DNA of 64,000 nucleotides from Flavobacteriaceae bacterium (GCA_030529185.1 JAUMXI010000001.1:108655-172654), one strand, 5' to 3'. Counted from the stretch's first letter, positions 1-9,549 are shown. Numbers and translations are program-made. Notes: generated by a model from the sequence alone, not told the origin.

Positions 1-376
1 TAATTTCTAAAAGTTCTCTTTGAAGTTCAATAATTACTTTAAAAGATTTTAAAACTTCTTCTGTGAATTTTTGTCCATCGTGAGTGTTATCACTTTCTTT
101 GATTGTAGAAAGTTTCACATAATCAGTGAATTTATGAACAGGTGTGTATCCTAATGCCAAGATTCTCTCTGCGATTTCATCAATTTTCGCACCCATATCT
201 GTGTAAAGCTCCTCATATTTTTCGTGAAGAGTAAAGAACTCAGCACCTTTTATATTCCAGTGAGCTCCACGAGTGTTTTGGTAAAAAATAGAATAGTTAG
301 CCAAAAGAACATTCAGTTTCTCCGTGATTTTTTCACAATCAGCTTGGTTTAGCCCTAAAAGATTTGCATTTGTCAT
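1..376 (-). CDS. dps: Dps family ferritin-like protein (3' end cut by window edge)
   Basis: The frame opens with ATG at 376-374 and stays open to the window edge, giving 125 residues of a protein normally about 155-165 long. It is a Dps mini-ferritin, which oxidises and stores iron in a 12-subunit shell and protects DNA under oxidative stress or starvation. The residues expected at the inter-subunit ferroxidase site are present with the E. coli Dps spacing: H39, H51, E55, D66 and E70 (E55 replaces the usual Asp). The helix around GAHWNIKG (37-44) is typical. It is divergent from ddl. The C-terminus, and so any DNA-binding tail, cannot be seen. Confidence 0.92.
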   Translation of the reverse strand, partial: MTNANLLGLNQADCEKITEKLNVLLANYSIFYQNTRGAHWNIKGAEFFTLHEKYEELYTDMGAKIDEIAERILALGYTPVHKFTDYVKLSTIKESDNTHDGQKFTEEVLKSFKVIIELQRELLEI

Positions 377-426
377 AATAATATGTTTTAATAAATTGTT
401 GCCCAAAGATAAGGATAAAGAAGATA

Positions 427-434
427 CAAACCTA
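427..434 (-). promoter_or_regulatory. Candidate -7 box for dps
   Basis: On the minus strand this reads TAGGTTTG, matching the Bacteroidota -7 consensus TAnnTTTG, about 50 nt upstream of the dps start. I see no TTG at the usual 17-23 bp spacing, so this rests on the -7 box alone. Confidence 0.4.
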
Positions 435-516
435 ATAGATATTATCTATTATTGTTAATTTAAATTCATTACAAATTTCTCATAGGTATTTATTTTAATT
501 TGTGTGAGAAAAAAGT

Positions 517-524
517 TAATTTTG
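517..524 (+). promoter_or_regulatory. Candidate -7 box for the ddl operon
   Basis: TAATTTTG matches TAnnTTTG and ends 16 nt before the ddl start codon. A TTTG lies only about 14 bp upstream, closer than the usual 17-23 bp, so the -33 element is uncertain. Confidence 0.45.
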
Positions 525-540
525 CCTAAAATCTAACGAG

Positions 541-1524
541 ATGAATAAAAAAAATGTAGCCGTAGTAATGGGCGGTTTTTCAGATGAGTATAAGGTTTCC
601 CTGAAAAGTGGTCAATTGATTTTTGATGAGCTGGATAGGGATTTGTATAATGTTTATAAAGTTTATATTTTAAAGGAGGGTTGGTTTTTTATTAACGAAA
701 ATAATGAAAAAACTCCTTTGGATAAAGCCGATTTTTCTGTGAAATTAAGTGATGGCTCAAAGTTGAAATTTGATGTATGTTTTAATACCATTCACGGGCA
801 CCCAGGTGAAAATGGTGTATTACAGGCGTATTGGGACGCTATCGGGCAAAAATATACAGGGTGCGATTTCTACCAAAGTGCTTTGACTTTCAATAAAAAA
901 GATACTTTGGCGGTTTTGGCGAAATATGGAATTCCCTCTGCAAAAAGCGTTTATTTGAGAAAAGGGGAAGGGTTTAACGAAGAAAACATCGTGGAAGAAT
1001 TGGGCTTACCTTGTTTTGTGAAACCCAATCAGTCGGGGTCAAGTTTAGGAATTTCCAAGGTGAAGGCATTGTCGGAGTTTAAAGAGGCTTTGGAGAAGGC
1101 ATTTGCAGAAGATGATGAAATTTTAATAGAAAGTTTCTTGGACGGAATGGAAGTTTCTGTTGGTGTGGTAGATTACAAAGGAAAGCCTATCGTTTTGGGA
1201 ATTACCGAGATTGTTTCGGAAAATGACTTTTTTGATTACGAAGCAAAATATGAGGGGGCTTCACAGGAAATTACCCCAGCGAGAATTGATGAAGATACGC
1301 GTAAAAAAGTGGAAGAAATTGCAATAAAAGCCTATCAATCATTAGGAATGAAAGGTTTTTCCCGTTCGGAATATATCATTATGAATGGAATTCCTTATAT
1401 GTTGGAAATGAATACCAATCCAGGTTTTTCTCCTGCGAGTATCTTGCCTCAACAAGCGAGAATTTATGGTATTTCCATTAAAGATTTGTGTGGAAATGAA
1501 GTTGAAAAAGCCTTAATGAAATAA
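541..1524 (+). CDS. ddl: D-alanine--D-alanine ligase
   Basis: Cytoplasmic ATP-grasp enzyme that joins two D-alanines to make the dipeptide used by MurF for the peptidoglycan stem. The 327 residues show the family order: N-terminal GGFSDEYKVSLKSG (11-24), HGHPGENG (85-92) in the substrate-binding domain, the ATP-grasp region with SGSSLG and IESFLDGMEVSVGV, and the C-terminal metal-binding EMNTNPGF (289-296). Length is somewhat over the roughly 306 of E. coli DdlB and normal for the family. It heads a tight run with the next gene (3 nt gap) and coaD. In many bacteria ddl sits in the dcw cluster; here it is about 17 kb away. Confidence 0.96.
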   Translation: MNKKNVAVVMGGFSDEYKVSLKSGQLIFDELDRDLYNVYKVYILKEGWFFINENNEKTPLDKADFSVKLSDGSKLKFDVCFNTIHGHPGENGVLQAYWDAIGQKYTGCDFYQSALTFNKKDTLAVLAKYGIPSAKSVYLRKGEGFNEENIVEELGLPCFVKPNQSGSSLGISKVKALSEFKEALEKAFAEDDEILIESFLDGMEVSVGVVDYKGKPIVLGITEIVSENDFFDYEAKYEGASQEITPARIDEDTRKKVEEIAIKAYQSLGMKGFSRSEYIIMNGIPYMLEMNTNPGFSPASILPQQARIYGISIKDLCGNEVEKALMK

Positions 1525-1527
1525 AAA

Positions 1528-1989
1528 ATGAAAGTGTTTTCAATTATTTTAATGCTTTTTCCAATATATTTTAATTCGCAAACATATGAAGCATTAAATA
1601 TAAAGGAAATCCTCGAAACAGCTGATGAACCGGATAGAATTACATTTAAAAAAAATAGTATTTTTTTAGATGGTAAAAAATGTTTTAATTATAGTTTGGA
1701 GCGGAATGTGTATGTTGATGGAGAAAAAGCTCCAAATTATTTTAAGATAACAGATAATAAAGGTAATAGGTTGTTTGCAGGTGTAATTAGGAAAGATGAG
1801 AGGGGGAAGTTTGAGTCAGAGATAGAATTTTATTTAATCAATGAAAAGGGATATAAAAATCCTAAAATTATTGGAAGGAATGATTTGATATTGAATTTAT
1901 CAGCAAATCAAGTTATAAATAAGGATTGTAGTATTAATATAGATAATTTAAAAGTATTTTATCAGTTGACAAACAAAAATAAAAAATGA
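1528..1989 (+). CDS. Small secreted protein of unknown function
   Basis: 153 residues beginning with a signal peptide (hydrophobic stretch 3-15, likely cut near NSQ at 16-18); there is no lipobox cysteine. The mature part is polar, rich in Lys, Asn and Asp, and looks like a small beta-rich periplasmic or secreted protein. I recognise no family. It starts 3 nt after ddl, and its TGA overlaps the coaD ATG as ATGA, so it is very likely co-translated with both. The gene is visibly more A/T-rich than ddl and coaD, which may mean a later insertion or weak constraint. Confidence 0.75.
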   Translation: MKVFSIILMLFPIYFNSQTYEALNIKEILETADEPDRITFKKNSIFLDGKKCFNYSLERNVYVDGEKAPNYFKITDNKGNRLFAGVIRKDERGKFESEIEFYLINEKGYKNPKIIGRNDLILNLSANQVINKDCSINIDNLKVFYQLTNKNKK

Positions 1990-2447
1990 AAGTAGCCGTA
2001 TTTCCAGGGTCTTTTGACCCGATTACTTTGGGGCATTGCGATATTATTGAGAGAGCCTCTCGTTTGTTTGATAAAATCATCATTGCGATTGGGCAAAACT
2101 CTCAAAAAAAATATATGTTTTCTTTGGAGCAAAGGAAGAAATTTATTGAGCAAACTTTTGCCAACTATCCTAATGTGGAGGTAGATTGTTTTGATGGTTT
2201 GACGATAGATTATTGTAGAAATAGAAATGTAAAATTCATCATCAGAGGGCTACGAAACCCAGCCGATTTTGAATTTGAAAAAGCCATTGCTCACATTAAT
2301 AGGAGAATGACGGCGGAGGATAGAATAGAAACTATATTTTTACTGACTTCTTCTTCTAAATCATTTATTAGTAGTAGTATAGTGCGAGAAATTATTTCTT
2401 ATGGAGGAGATTATACGCTTTTCGTTCCTGATGCTGTCCGAGTTTAA
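1986..2447 (+). CDS. coaD: Pantetheine-phosphate adenylyltransferase
   Basis: Catalyses the fourth step of coenzyme A synthesis, transferring AMP from ATP to 4'-phosphopantetheine in the cytoplasm. 153 residues, close to the usual 155-165. The nucleotidyltransferase signature is present: GSFDPITLGH (8-17) with the TxGH motif, IIRGLR, and near the C-terminus SSSIVREI, which binds the ATP phosphates. The start ATG overlaps the stop of the upstream secreted-protein gene by ATGA. No enzyme of the rest of the CoA pathway is nearby, so placement with ddl probably reflects shared housekeeping expression. Confidence 0.95.
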   Translation: MKVAVFPGSFDPITLGHCDIIERASRLFDKIIIAIGQNSQKKYMFSLEQRKKFIEQTFANYPNVEVDCFDGLTIDYCRNRNVKFIIRGLRNPADFEFEKAIAHINRRMTAEDRIETIFLLTSSSKSFISSSIVREIISYGGDYTLFVPDAVRV

Positions 2448-2461
2448 AATGAATACAAACA

Positions 2462-3100
2462 ATGCACGAGAATATTAGTTTTATTATTGAATTTTTGGGG
2501 TTGATTTCCTTCTCTATGTCGGGAGCATTTGCTGCGATGGAGAAAAAATTAGACCCTTTTGGGGTAATCATCATTGCCTTTGTCACTTCCTTTGGTGGAG
2601 GGACAATCCGCGATGTACTTTTGGATATTCCTGTCTTTTGGATGAGGGATATGTTCAGTTGTTCGGTGGTTTTGGGTGGAAGTATTTTTGCTATTATGGT
2701 TAAATCTTTTGAGAAAAAATTTAAATCGCCATTGTTTATTTTTGATAGTTTCGGTTTGGGGCTTTTCACCATTATGGGAATACAAAAGGGGTTGAATACA
2801 GAGCAAAGCACCGTGATTTGTCTGACTTTGGGAGTGATTACTGGTTGTTTTGGAGGAATTTTCAGAGATGTTTTACTGAATAGAATCCCTTTGGTGCTCC
2901 GTAAGGAAATCTATGCTACGGCGTGTATTTTGGGCGGAATTTTATTTTTAGGGCTAACGAAATATTCTTCGTTGTCTTATGTGGTCATTCATATTTCCAC
3001 GATACTGCTCATTGTTGCCATTAGAACTTTTGCAGTAAAATACGAATGGCAAATGCCTAAATTTTACACTTTGGAGGAAGAGGAAAAACAGAAGAAATAA
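2462..3100 (+). CDS. TRIC-type cation channel family membrane protein (UPF0126/YadS-like)
   Basis: 212 residues with about seven membrane segments and two halves built alike: each contains a glycine-rich turn followed by an RDVL motif (GGGTIRDVLLD and GGIFRDVLLN), the mark of the UPF0126 family, now known as prokaryotic TRIC potassium/cation channels. The probable role is passive monovalent-cation flux across the inner membrane; the ion specificity cannot be read from sequence. The stop overlaps the next start as TAATG, so it is likely translationally coupled to the TatD-like gene. Confidence 0.85.
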   Translation: MHENISFIIEFLGLISFSMSGAFAAMEKKLDPFGVIIIAFVTSFGGGTIRDVLLDIPVFWMRDMFSCSVVLGGSIFAIMVKSFEKKFKSPLFIFDSFGLGLFTIMGIQKGLNTEQSTVICLTLGVITGCFGGIFRDVLLNRIPLVLRKEIYATACILGGILFLGLTKYSSLSYVVIHISTILLIVAIRTFAVKYEWQMPKFYTLEEEEKQKK

Positions 3101-3738
3101 TGTATTTTGATATTCATCATCATAGCGAGAGGAAAAACGGAATTTTCAATTTAGATTTGGGAGAGCAAATTCCAAAGGGGTATTTTTCGGTGGGTTTGCA
3201 TCCTCAAAAGATTAATTCTAATTTTGAAAAAGATTGGAGTAAAATCAAAGAAATTTCTTTAAATCCTTATTGTGTAGCGGTTGGTGAATGTGGTTTAGAC
3301 GCTTTGGTAGAAGCTGATGAAGATTTGCAAGAGAAAGTTTTTGAAATGCAAATTTTGTGGGCAAACGAGATACAAAAGCCTGTGATTGTGCATTGTGTTC
3401 GGCGTTTTTCTCAGTTATTGAAATTTCAGAAAATAGCCAAAACTCCGATGATTATTCACGGATTTAATAAAAAAGAAAATATCGCCAAAGATTTGTTAGG
3501 TAAAGGTTTTTATTTGTCTTTTGGGAAATCTTTGCTTTACAATGAAAATCTGCAAAATATAGCGAAGGAAATTCCTTTGGAGAAGATTTTTTTAGAAACG
3601 GATACTTCACAAGAAAAGATAGAAAATATTTATTTTTGTTTAGCGAAAATTAAAAACATTCCCCTTGAAATGCTACAAAATCAGATGTTGAAAAATGTAG
3701 AAAAAGTATGGGGAAATCATTTAAAATTAGTATATTAA
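3100..3738 (+). CDS. TatD-like metal-dependent hydrolase, short form
   Basis: Member of the amidohydrolase superfamily related to TatD 3'-5' exonuclease/DNase. Metal-ligand motifs are visible in order: DIHHH (4-8), VGECGLD, VHCVRRF, IIHGF and LETDTS. At 212 residues it is shorter than TatD/YcfH (about 255-265); the missing length is in loops between the barrel strands rather than in the metal ligands. This short version is common in flavobacteria as I recall. It overlaps the TRIC gene by 1 nt and lies 21 nt upstream of trpS. Substrate is uncertain. Confidence 0.82.
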   Translation: MYFDIHHHSERKNGIFNLDLGEQIPKGYFSVGLHPQKINSNFEKDWSKIKEISLNPYCVAVGECGLDALVEADEDLQEKVFEMQILWANEIQKPVIVHCVRRFSQLLKFQKIAKTPMIIHGFNKKENIAKDLLGKGFYLSFGKSLLYNENLQNIAKEIPLEKIFLETDTSQEKIENIYFCLAKIKNIPLEMLQNQMLKNVEKVWGNHLKLVY

Positions 3739-3759
3739 ATTTAGATTAAAATTAAAGAT

Positions 3760-4731
3760 ATGTCAAGAGTTCTTACAGGAATACAGGCTACGGGAACGCC
3801 ACATTTGGGGAATATTTTAGGGGCGATTATTCCAGCGATAGAATTGTCTAAAAAACAAGAAAATGAGTCGTTTTTGTTCATCGCCAATATGCACACGCTC
3901 ACGCAGATTAAAAATGCGGAGGAATTAAAGCAACATACTTACGAAATTGCGGCGGCTTGGTTGGCGTTTGGGTTGGATACGGAGAAAACTTATTTTTATA
4001 GACAAAGCGATATTCCAGAAGTATGCGAACTTTCTTGGTATCTTTCGTGTTTTTTCCCTTATCAAAGGCTGACTTTAGCTCATTCGTTCAAAGATAAGGC
4101 AGATAGGTTGAATGATGTGAATGTAGGTTTATTTACCTATCCAATGCTGATGGCGGCGGATATTTTACTTTATGATGCTGAGATTGTTCCTGTGGGGAAA
4201 GACCAGTTGCAACACTTGGAAATGGCAAGAGATGTAGGAGCGAGATTTAATCACCAAATGGGAAAAGAAATTTTTGTTTTGCCACAAGCGGAATTGCAAG
4301 AAAACACAAAGTATGTACCTGGAATTGATGGGAATAAAATGTCTAAATCTCGTGGAAATATCATCAATATTTTCTTGCCAGAAAAGGAATTGAAAAAACA
4401 AGTAATGTCTATTGAAACCGATTCCACGCCATTGGAAGAGCCGAAAAATCCAGAAACTTGTAAGGTTTTTGCTTTGTATCAACTCATTGCTTCGGAGGAA
4501 AAAACGGCGGAATTAAAAGCAAAATATTTGGCAGGAAATTACGGCTATGGTCACGCCAAAAAGGAGCTTTTAGAACTGATTTTAGAAACTTATGCCAAAG
4601 AGCGTGAAGCTTTTGATTATTATACGAACAACCTCCCAGAATTAGAGAAAAAACTTCAAGAAGGAGCTGAAAAAACTAGAAAAATCGCTCGTGAAACTTT
4701 GAATAGAGTAAGAGCGAGTTTGGGGATGTAA
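3760..4731 (+). CDS. trpS: Tryptophanyl-tRNA synthetase
   Basis: Class I aminoacyl-tRNA synthetase charging tRNA-Trp. 323 residues, the usual bacterial size. The N-terminal signature GIQATGTPHLGN holds the HIGH-like motif (PHLGN), and the second signature KMSKSRGN is present in the middle of the protein. It is the last gene of the ddl-to-trpS run. No T-box or trp leader is visible upstream (21 nt gap), so expression probably follows the operon. Confidence 0.96.
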   Translation: MSRVLTGIQATGTPHLGNILGAIIPAIELSKKQENESFLFIANMHTLTQIKNAEELKQHTYEIAAAWLAFGLDTEKTYFYRQSDIPEVCELSWYLSCFFPYQRLTLAHSFKDKADRLNDVNVGLFTYPMLMAADILLYDAEIVPVGKDQLQHLEMARDVGARFNHQMGKEIFVLPQAELQENTKYVPGIDGNKMSKSRGNIINIFLPEKELKKQVMSIETDSTPLEEPKNPETCKVFALYQLIASEEKTAELKAKYLAGNYGYGHAKKELLELILETYAKEREAFDYYTNNLPELEKKLQEGAEKTRKIARETLNRVRASLGM

Positions 4732-4846
4732 AAAAACAAGTTATCTTAGATTTTTATTTTACCTAAAACCATGTGTATTGACTGAAAAATGCTTTTGTTC
4801 AAAAAGGCGAGGTTTTTAACAAAGGAAAAATAAAAAAAGTAAAAAT

Positions 4847-4876
4847 TTGCACTTTCAAAAAAAAGTTATATTTTTG
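4847..4876 (+). promoter_or_regulatory. Promoter of the str operon (rpsL)
   Basis: TTG at 4847-4849 (within TTTG), a 19-bp spacer and TATTTTTG at 4869-4876 form a full Bacteroidota sigma-ABfr promoter (TTG-N17-23-TAnnTTTG). The -7 box ends 29 nt before the rpsL start. It is one of the best promoter matches in the window, as expected for a ribosomal protein operon. Confidence 0.82.
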
Positions 4877-4905
4877 CAAACTAAAATTAAATATAAAGCA
4901 ATAAA

Positions 4906-5304
4906 ATGCCTACTATTCAACAATTAGTAAGAAAAGGAAGAGCCACACTTGCCAAGAAGAGCAAATCGGCTGCTTTGGATTCTTGTCCACAAAGAAGAGG
5001 AGTATGTACAAGAGTATATACTACTACACCTAAGAAACCAAACTCTGCACTTAGAAAAGTGGCAAGGGTAAGACTTTCTAACGGTAAAGAAGTGAACGCT
5101 TATATCCCGGGCGAAGGACATAACCTCCAAGAGCACTCGATAGTATTGGTAAGAGGCGGAAGGGTGAAAGACCTACCGGGAGTTCGTTATCACATTGTTA
5201 GAGGAGCTTTAGACACCGCGGGTGTAAATGGAAGAACTCAAAGAAGATCTAAGTATGGGGCGAAGAGACCTAAACCAGGTGCAGCACCAGCAGGTAAAAA
5301 GTAA
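4906..5304 (+). CDS. rpsL: 30S ribosomal protein S12
   Basis: Decoding-centre protein of the small ribosomal subunit. 132 residues with the universal blocks [13 protein letters not shown] and [13 protein letters not shown]; both lysines whose substitution gives streptomycin resistance (E. coli K43 and K88) are wild type. The C-terminus has a few extra basic/Ala-Pro residues compared with E. coli (124 aa). First gene of rpsL-rpsG-fusA-rpsJ. Confidence 0.98.
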   Translation: MPTIQQLVRKGRATLAKKSKSAALDSCPQRRGVCTRVYTTTPKKPNSALRKVARVRLSNGKEVNAYIPGEGHNLQEHSIVLVRGGRVKDLPGVRYHIVRGALDTAGVNGRTQRRSKYGAKRPKPGAAPAGKK

Positions 5305-5329
5305 TCATTAAATTTTAAGGAACAAGACA

Positions 5330-5806
5330 ATGAGAAAGACAAAAGCGAAAAAAAGACCGTTGTTACCAGATCCTAAATTTAATGATCAATTGGTAACGAG
5401 ATTTGTAAATAACTTGATGGTAGATGGCAAAAAATCTATCGCTTTCAGAATTTTCTATGATGCATTAGACATCGTAGAAACTAAGAAAGATGATCAAGAA
5501 AAAACTTCATTAGAAGTGTGGAAAGATGCATTAACAAATGTAATGCCACATGTAGAAGTAAGATCAAGAAGAGTGGGAGGTGCAAACTTCCAAATTCCTA
5601 TGCCTATTAGAGCTGATAGAAAAATCTCTATGGCAATGAAATGGTTGATTAAATATGCTGCATTGAGAAATGATAAGTCTATGGCACAAAAATTAGCCGC
5701 TGAAATCATTGCCGCATCTAAAGAAGAAGGTGCTGCTGTGAAGAAAAAGACTGATACTCACAAAATGGCAGAAGCAAACAAAGCATTCTCACACTTTAAA
5801 TTCTAA
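5330..5806 (+). CDS. rpsG: 30S ribosomal protein S7
   Basis: Primary 16S rRNA-binding protein that starts assembly of the 30S head. 158 residues, the usual length. Recognisable blocks are the N-terminal [16 protein letters not shown], and [16 protein letters not shown]. It follows rpsL by 25 nt and precedes fusA by 6 nt, so the three are one transcript. In E. coli S7 represses this operon; no matching leader structure can be judged here by eye. Confidence 0.98.
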   Translation: MRKTKAKKRPLLPDPKFNDQLVTRFVNNLMVDGKKSIAFRIFYDALDIVETKKDDQEKTSLEVWKDALTNVMPHVEVRSRRVGGANFQIPMPIRADRKISMAMKWLIKYAALRNDKSMAQKLAAEIIAASKEEGAAVKKKTDTHKMAEANKAFSHFKF

Positions 5807-5812
5807 TCTGAA

Positions 5813-7930
5813 ATGGGAAGAGATCTTAAATACACAAGAAATATTGGTATCGCTGCTCACATTGACGCAGGTAAGACTACCACGACAGAAAGAATTTTGT
5901 TTTACACTGGTAAAACTCACAAATTGGGAGAAACTCACCAAGGGACATCTCAGATGGACTGGATGGAGCAAGAGGCTGAAAGAGGGATTACAATTACTTC
6001 TGCAGCTACAACTTGTAACTGGAATTTCCCAACTGACCAAGGAAAAGTGCTTCCTGAAACTAAAGGATACCACTTCAACATCATCGATACACCGGGGCAC
6101 GTGGATTTTACCGTAGAGGTAAACCGTTCTTTGAGAGTATTAGATGGGTTAGTATTCTTATTCTCAGCAGTAGATGGAGTAGAGCCTCAGTCTGAAACTA
6201 ACTGGAGACTTGCAGACAACTATAAAGTTGCTCGTATGGGATTCGTTAACAAAATGGACAGACAAGGTGCTGATTTCTTAGCAGTTTGCCGTCAGGTAAA
6301 AGAAATGCTCGGTTCTAATGCAGTGCCTATCGTTTTGCCAATCGGTGCTGAGGAAGACTTCAAAGGAGTAGTTGACTTGATTAAAAACAGAGCTATCGTA
6401 TGGCACGAAGATACTCAAGGGATGACTTTTGATGTAATTCCAATTCCTGATGATATGAAAGATGAGGTATTGGAATACAGACAAAACCTTGTAGAAAATG
6501 TAGCTGAATACGATGAGTCTTTATTAGAAAAATTCTTTGAAGATCCAGATTCTATCACAGAAGATGAAATCAACGAGGCATTGAGAAAAGCAACTATTGA
6601 CCTTTCTATTATCCCAATGACTTGTGGTTCTTCATTCAAGAATAAAGGAGTTCAGTTTATGCTTGATGCAGTATGTAAATACTTGCCATCTCCACTTGAT
6701 AAAGATGATATCAAAGGAACTGACCCTAAAACAGATGCTGAAATTACAAGAAAACCAGATGTGAAAGAGCCATTTGCAGCATTAGCATTTAAGATTGCAA
6801 CTGACCCTTATGTAGGTAGATTGGCATTCTTTAGAGCTTATTCTGGTAGATTAGATGCTGGTTCTTATGTTCTTAATACAAGATCTGATTCTAAAGAGAG
6901 AATTTCAAGAATTTACCAAATGCACGCGAACAAGCAAAATCCAGTAGAATATATTGAAGCTGGTGATATCGGTGCAGCGGTAGGTTTTAAAGATATTAAA
7001 ACAGGGGATACACTTTGTGATGAAAAGAACCCTATCGTTCTTGAATCTATGATTTTCCCAGACCCAGTAATTGGTATCGCAGTTGAGCCTAAAACTAAAG
7101 CAGACCAAGATAAAATGGGTAATGCTTTGGCGAAATTAGCAGAGGAAGACCCTACTTTCCAAGTGAAAACTGACGAGGCTTCTGGACAAACTATCATCTC
7201 TGGTATGGGTGAGCTTCACCTTGATATCATCGTTGATAGAATGAGAAGAGAGTTCAAGGTAGAAGTAAACCAAGGACAGCCACAAGTAGAATACAAAGAA
7301 TCTCTTACCGCTACAGCAAACCACAGAGAAGTTTATAAAAAACAAACTGGGGGTAGAGGTAAATTCGCTGATATCGTATTTGAAATTGGTCCATCTGATG
7401 AAGGTAAGACAGGTCTTGAATTCATCAACGAAATCAAAGGTGGTAACATTCCAAAAGAATTTATCCCTTCAGTAGAAAAAGGATTTAAAGAGGCTATGAA
7501 AAATGGTCCTTTGGCTGGATTTGAAATTGAAGGAATTAAAGTGACTTTGAAAGATGGTTCTTTCCACCCAGTGGACTCTGACCAATTATCATTTGAATTG
7601 GCTGCTAAACTTGGATTCAAGGAAGCTGGTAAAGCGGCTAAGCCAGTGATTATGGAGCCTATTATGAAATTGGAGGTTGTGACTCCAGAAGAATATATGG
7701 GGGACATCGTAGGGGACTTGAATAGAAGAAGAGGAACCGTAAATGGAATGGATGACAGAAACAATGCGAAAGTAATTAAAGCATTTGTTCCATTAGCAGA
7801 AATGTTTGGTTATGTAACTTCGCTTAGAACATTATCTTCTGGTAGAGCAACATCTTCTATGGAGTTTGAAAGATACGAACCAGCTCCACAGAATGTAGCA
7901 GAAGAAGTAATCGCAAAAGCAAAAGGATAA
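5813..7930 (+). CDS. fusA: Elongation factor G
   Basis: Translocation GTPase of protein synthesis, 705 residues. The G1 motif [19 protein letters not shown] is near the N-terminus, followed by RGITI (switch I region), DTPGHVDF (G3) and NKMDR (G4). The domain IV/V region is intact, including the loop GGRGKFAD. Full length and single copy in this window. It lies directly after rpsG (6 nt gap) in the str operon. Confidence 0.98.
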   Translation: MGRDLKYTRNIGIAAHIDAGKTTTTERILFYTGKTHKLGETHQGTSQMDWMEQEAERGITITSAATTCNWNFPTDQGKVLPETKGYHFNIIDTPGHVDFTVEVNRSLRVLDGLVFLFSAVDGVEPQSETNWRLADNYKVARMGFVNKMDRQGADFLAVCRQVKEMLGSNAVPIVLPIGAEEDFKGVVDLIKNRAIVWHEDTQGMTFDVIPIPDDMKDEVLEYRQNLVENVAEYDESLLEKFFEDPDSITEDEINEALRKATIDLSIIPMTCGSSFKNKGVQFMLDAVCKYLPSPLDKDDIKGTDPKTDAEITRKPDVKEPFAALAFKIATDPYVGRLAFFRAYSGRLDAGSYVLNTRSDSKERISRIYQMHANKQNPVEYIEAGDIGAAVGFKDIKTGDTLCDEKNPIVLESMIFPDPVIGIAVEPKTKADQDKMGNALAKLAEEDPTFQVKTDEASGQTIISGMGELHLDIIVDRMRREFKVEVNQGQPQVEYKESLTATANHREVYKKQTGGRGKFADIVFEIGPSDEGKTGLEFINEIKGGNIPKEFIPSVEKGFKEAMKNGPLAGFEIEGIKVTLKDGSFHPVDSDQLSFELAAKLGFKEAGKAAKPVIMEPIMKLEVVTPEEYMGDIVGDLNRRRGTVNGMDDRNNAKVIKAFVPLAEMFGYVTSLRTLSSGRATSSMEFERYEPAPQNVAEEVIAKAKG

Positions 7931-7980
7931 CAATGCAGTAGGCTAATGGCTTATTGCGTAAAGCTAAAAATTTAAATAAA

Positions 7981-8286
7981 ATGTCACAAAGAATCAGAAT
8001 AAAACTTAAATCTTACGATTACAACTTGGTGGATAAGTCTGCTGAAAAAATCGTAAAAACAGTAAAATCTACTGGTGCTGTGGTAAATGGTCCAATTCCG
8101 TTGCCAACTCACAAGAGAATCTTTACTGTGTTGAGATCTCCGCATGTTAATAAAAAAGCAAGAGAACAATTCCAGCTTTCTGCTCACAAGAGATTGATGG
8201 ACATTTACTCTTCTTCTTCTAAGACGGTAGATGCTCTTATGAAATTAGAATTGCCAAGTGGTGTAGATGTAGAAATTAAAGTATGA
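7981..8286 (+). CDS. rpsJ: 30S ribosomal protein S10
   Basis: 101-residue small-subunit protein, also NusE in antitermination complexes. I place the start at ATG 7981, giving [13 protein letters not shown], the family N-terminus; the longer open frame from a TTG at 7954 would add nine unrelated residues. Blocks GPIPLPTHK and [12 protein letters not shown] are typical. It is the last gene of the str cluster and is followed by a strong terminator rather than by rplC, the usual next gene. Confidence 0.97.
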   Translation: MSQRIRIKLKSYDYNLVDKSAEKIVKTVKSTGAVVNGPIPLPTHKRIFTVLRSPHVNKKAREQFQLSAHKRLMDIYSSSSKTVDALMKLELPSGVDVEIKV

Positions 8287-8323
8287 TAATTGATACATTC
8301 ATAAACACTTTGCTATGATAGTA

Positions 8324-8360
8324 AAAAATCCTTTCTCTTTTTGAGGGAAAGGATTTTTAT
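8324..8360 (+). terminator. Intrinsic terminator of the str operon
   Basis: A perfect 12-bp stem (8324-8335 with 8347-8358) that can extend inward through CTC/GAG, followed by a T-rich end. It sits 38 nt after the rpsJ stop and closes rpsL-rpsG-fusA-rpsJ. Confidence 0.88.
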
Positions 8361-8377
8361 ATTAAAACTTAAAATAT

Positions 8378-9460
8378 ATGAGAGAGCAAATTAGCAACAA
8401 TAAAATCAGGCAGATATTTCTCTTGGTTGTCATTCTATTGTTTATTATCCTTATAGTATCCAATCTTAAAGAGTTTATTCCATCGGCATTTGGAGCGATT
8501 ACTCTTTATGTGATATGTAGAAATTTTCATTTATATCTTACCGAAAAAAGAAGATGGAAAGCGTGGATTTCAGCCATTTTTCTAATGTTGATGACGATTT
8601 TGATTATCGTAGTGCCTGTTTATTTCATTATAGATACCTTGGTAGAAAAGATTATCAATTCCAAGGGGCATGTGGAGCTTATTATAAAATATATGGAATC
8701 TGTTAATCAATACATTATAGAAAAAACAGAATACGATGTGTTCAGTTCTTTGGAGATAAAAAAGATAGGAGAATATCTTACTTTATATTCCTCATATTTT
8801 CTGAGTAATACCATCAATCTTATTACGACGGTGGCATCGGCTTATTTTATCGTATATTTCATGCTTATTAATGCAAGATTTATCGAGAATAAATCCTATA
8901 TTTTGATTCCATTAAAAAAATCTAACATCAGAAAATTAGGAGAGAAATTCCAAAAAATGATTTTAGCTAATGTGATAGGAATCCCCATAGTAGCTCTTGG
9001 GCAGGGAGCAACACTACTTATAGGCTATTTGATATTTGGAGTTCCAAGCCCGTTTTTTCTTTTCGTACTAACGAGTATCGCATCAATAATTCCAATTGTA
9101 GGAGGAGCCATTGTTTATCTCCCTATTGTGCTTACAATGTTGGTAAATGATAATATAGTAGGAGCAGTAGGGGTTTTAACTTTTGGGCTGATTTCTGGAG
9201 TGGTGGATAATATTTTCCGATTTACTTTTTTGAAAAAAATGGAAGACATTCACCCGTTAAATTCTGTTTTTGGAATCATTTTAGGAATCAATGTTTTTGG
9301 TTTTATAGGCTTAATTTTTGGTCCGATTATCGTCTCTATGACCATCTTATTAATGAAGGTTTATCATAGTGAGTTTGCTAATAACGATGTATGCTCCCAT
9401 AGAATAAAACGAAAAAAAACAAGATTGAAATTCCGTAGTGATAATGAAACTACAGAATAA
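8378..9460 (+). CDS. AI-2E family (PerM/UPF0118) transporter
   Basis: 360-residue polytopic membrane protein with the AI-2E/UPF0118 pattern: two N-terminal helices, a helix pair around 60-85, an extracytoplasmic stretch (about 90-150), then a dense C-terminal membrane block including the conserved region SIIPIVGGAIVYLPI and the final HPLNSVFGIILGINVFGF segment. Family members export the autoinducer AI-2 (TqsA) or act as Na+/H+ antiporters; substrate cannot be assigned. It is a single gene between the rpsJ terminator and the TonB receptor. The C-terminal tail is very basic. Confidence 0.88.
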   Translation: MREQISNNKIRQIFLLVVILLFIILIVSNLKEFIPSAFGAITLYVICRNFHLYLTEKRRWKAWISAIFLMLMTILIIVVPVYFIIDTLVEKIINSKGHVELIIKYMESVNQYIIEKTEYDVFSSLEIKKIGEYLTLYSSYFLSNTINLITTVASAYFIVYFMLINARFIENKSYILIPLKKSNIRKLGEKFQKMILANVIGIPIVALGQGATLLIGYLIFGVPSPFFLFVLTSIASIIPIVGGAIVYLPIVLTMLVNDNIVGAVGVLTFGLISGVVDNIFRFTFLKKMEDIHPLNSVFGIILGINVFGFIGLIFGPIIVSMTILLMKVYHSEFANNDVCSHRIKRKKTRLKFRSDNETTE

Positions 9461-9515
9461 ATACTAAGGAATGATAAAAAAATAAGAATAATTTAAAATA
9501 GTTCAAAAAATAGAT

Positions 9516-9523
9516 TAAATTTG
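9516..9523 (+). promoter_or_regulatory. Candidate -7 box for the TonB-dependent receptor gene
   Basis: TAAATTTG fits TAnnTTTG and ends 26 nt before the start codon. No TTG stands at the right distance upstream. No recognisable Fur box was found by eye. Confidence 0.5.
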
Positions 9524-9549
9524 CGACATCAAAAAAATAGTTATAATTT

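Noticed and set aside
2392..2811. Antisense open frames opposite coaD/TRIC and many other genes
   Set aside because: They lie wholly inside convincing genes on the other strand and show no family features or promoters.
7954..7980. Longer S10 starting at TTG 7954
   Set aside because: The added nine residues do not belong to S10; ATG 7981 gives the exact family N-terminus.
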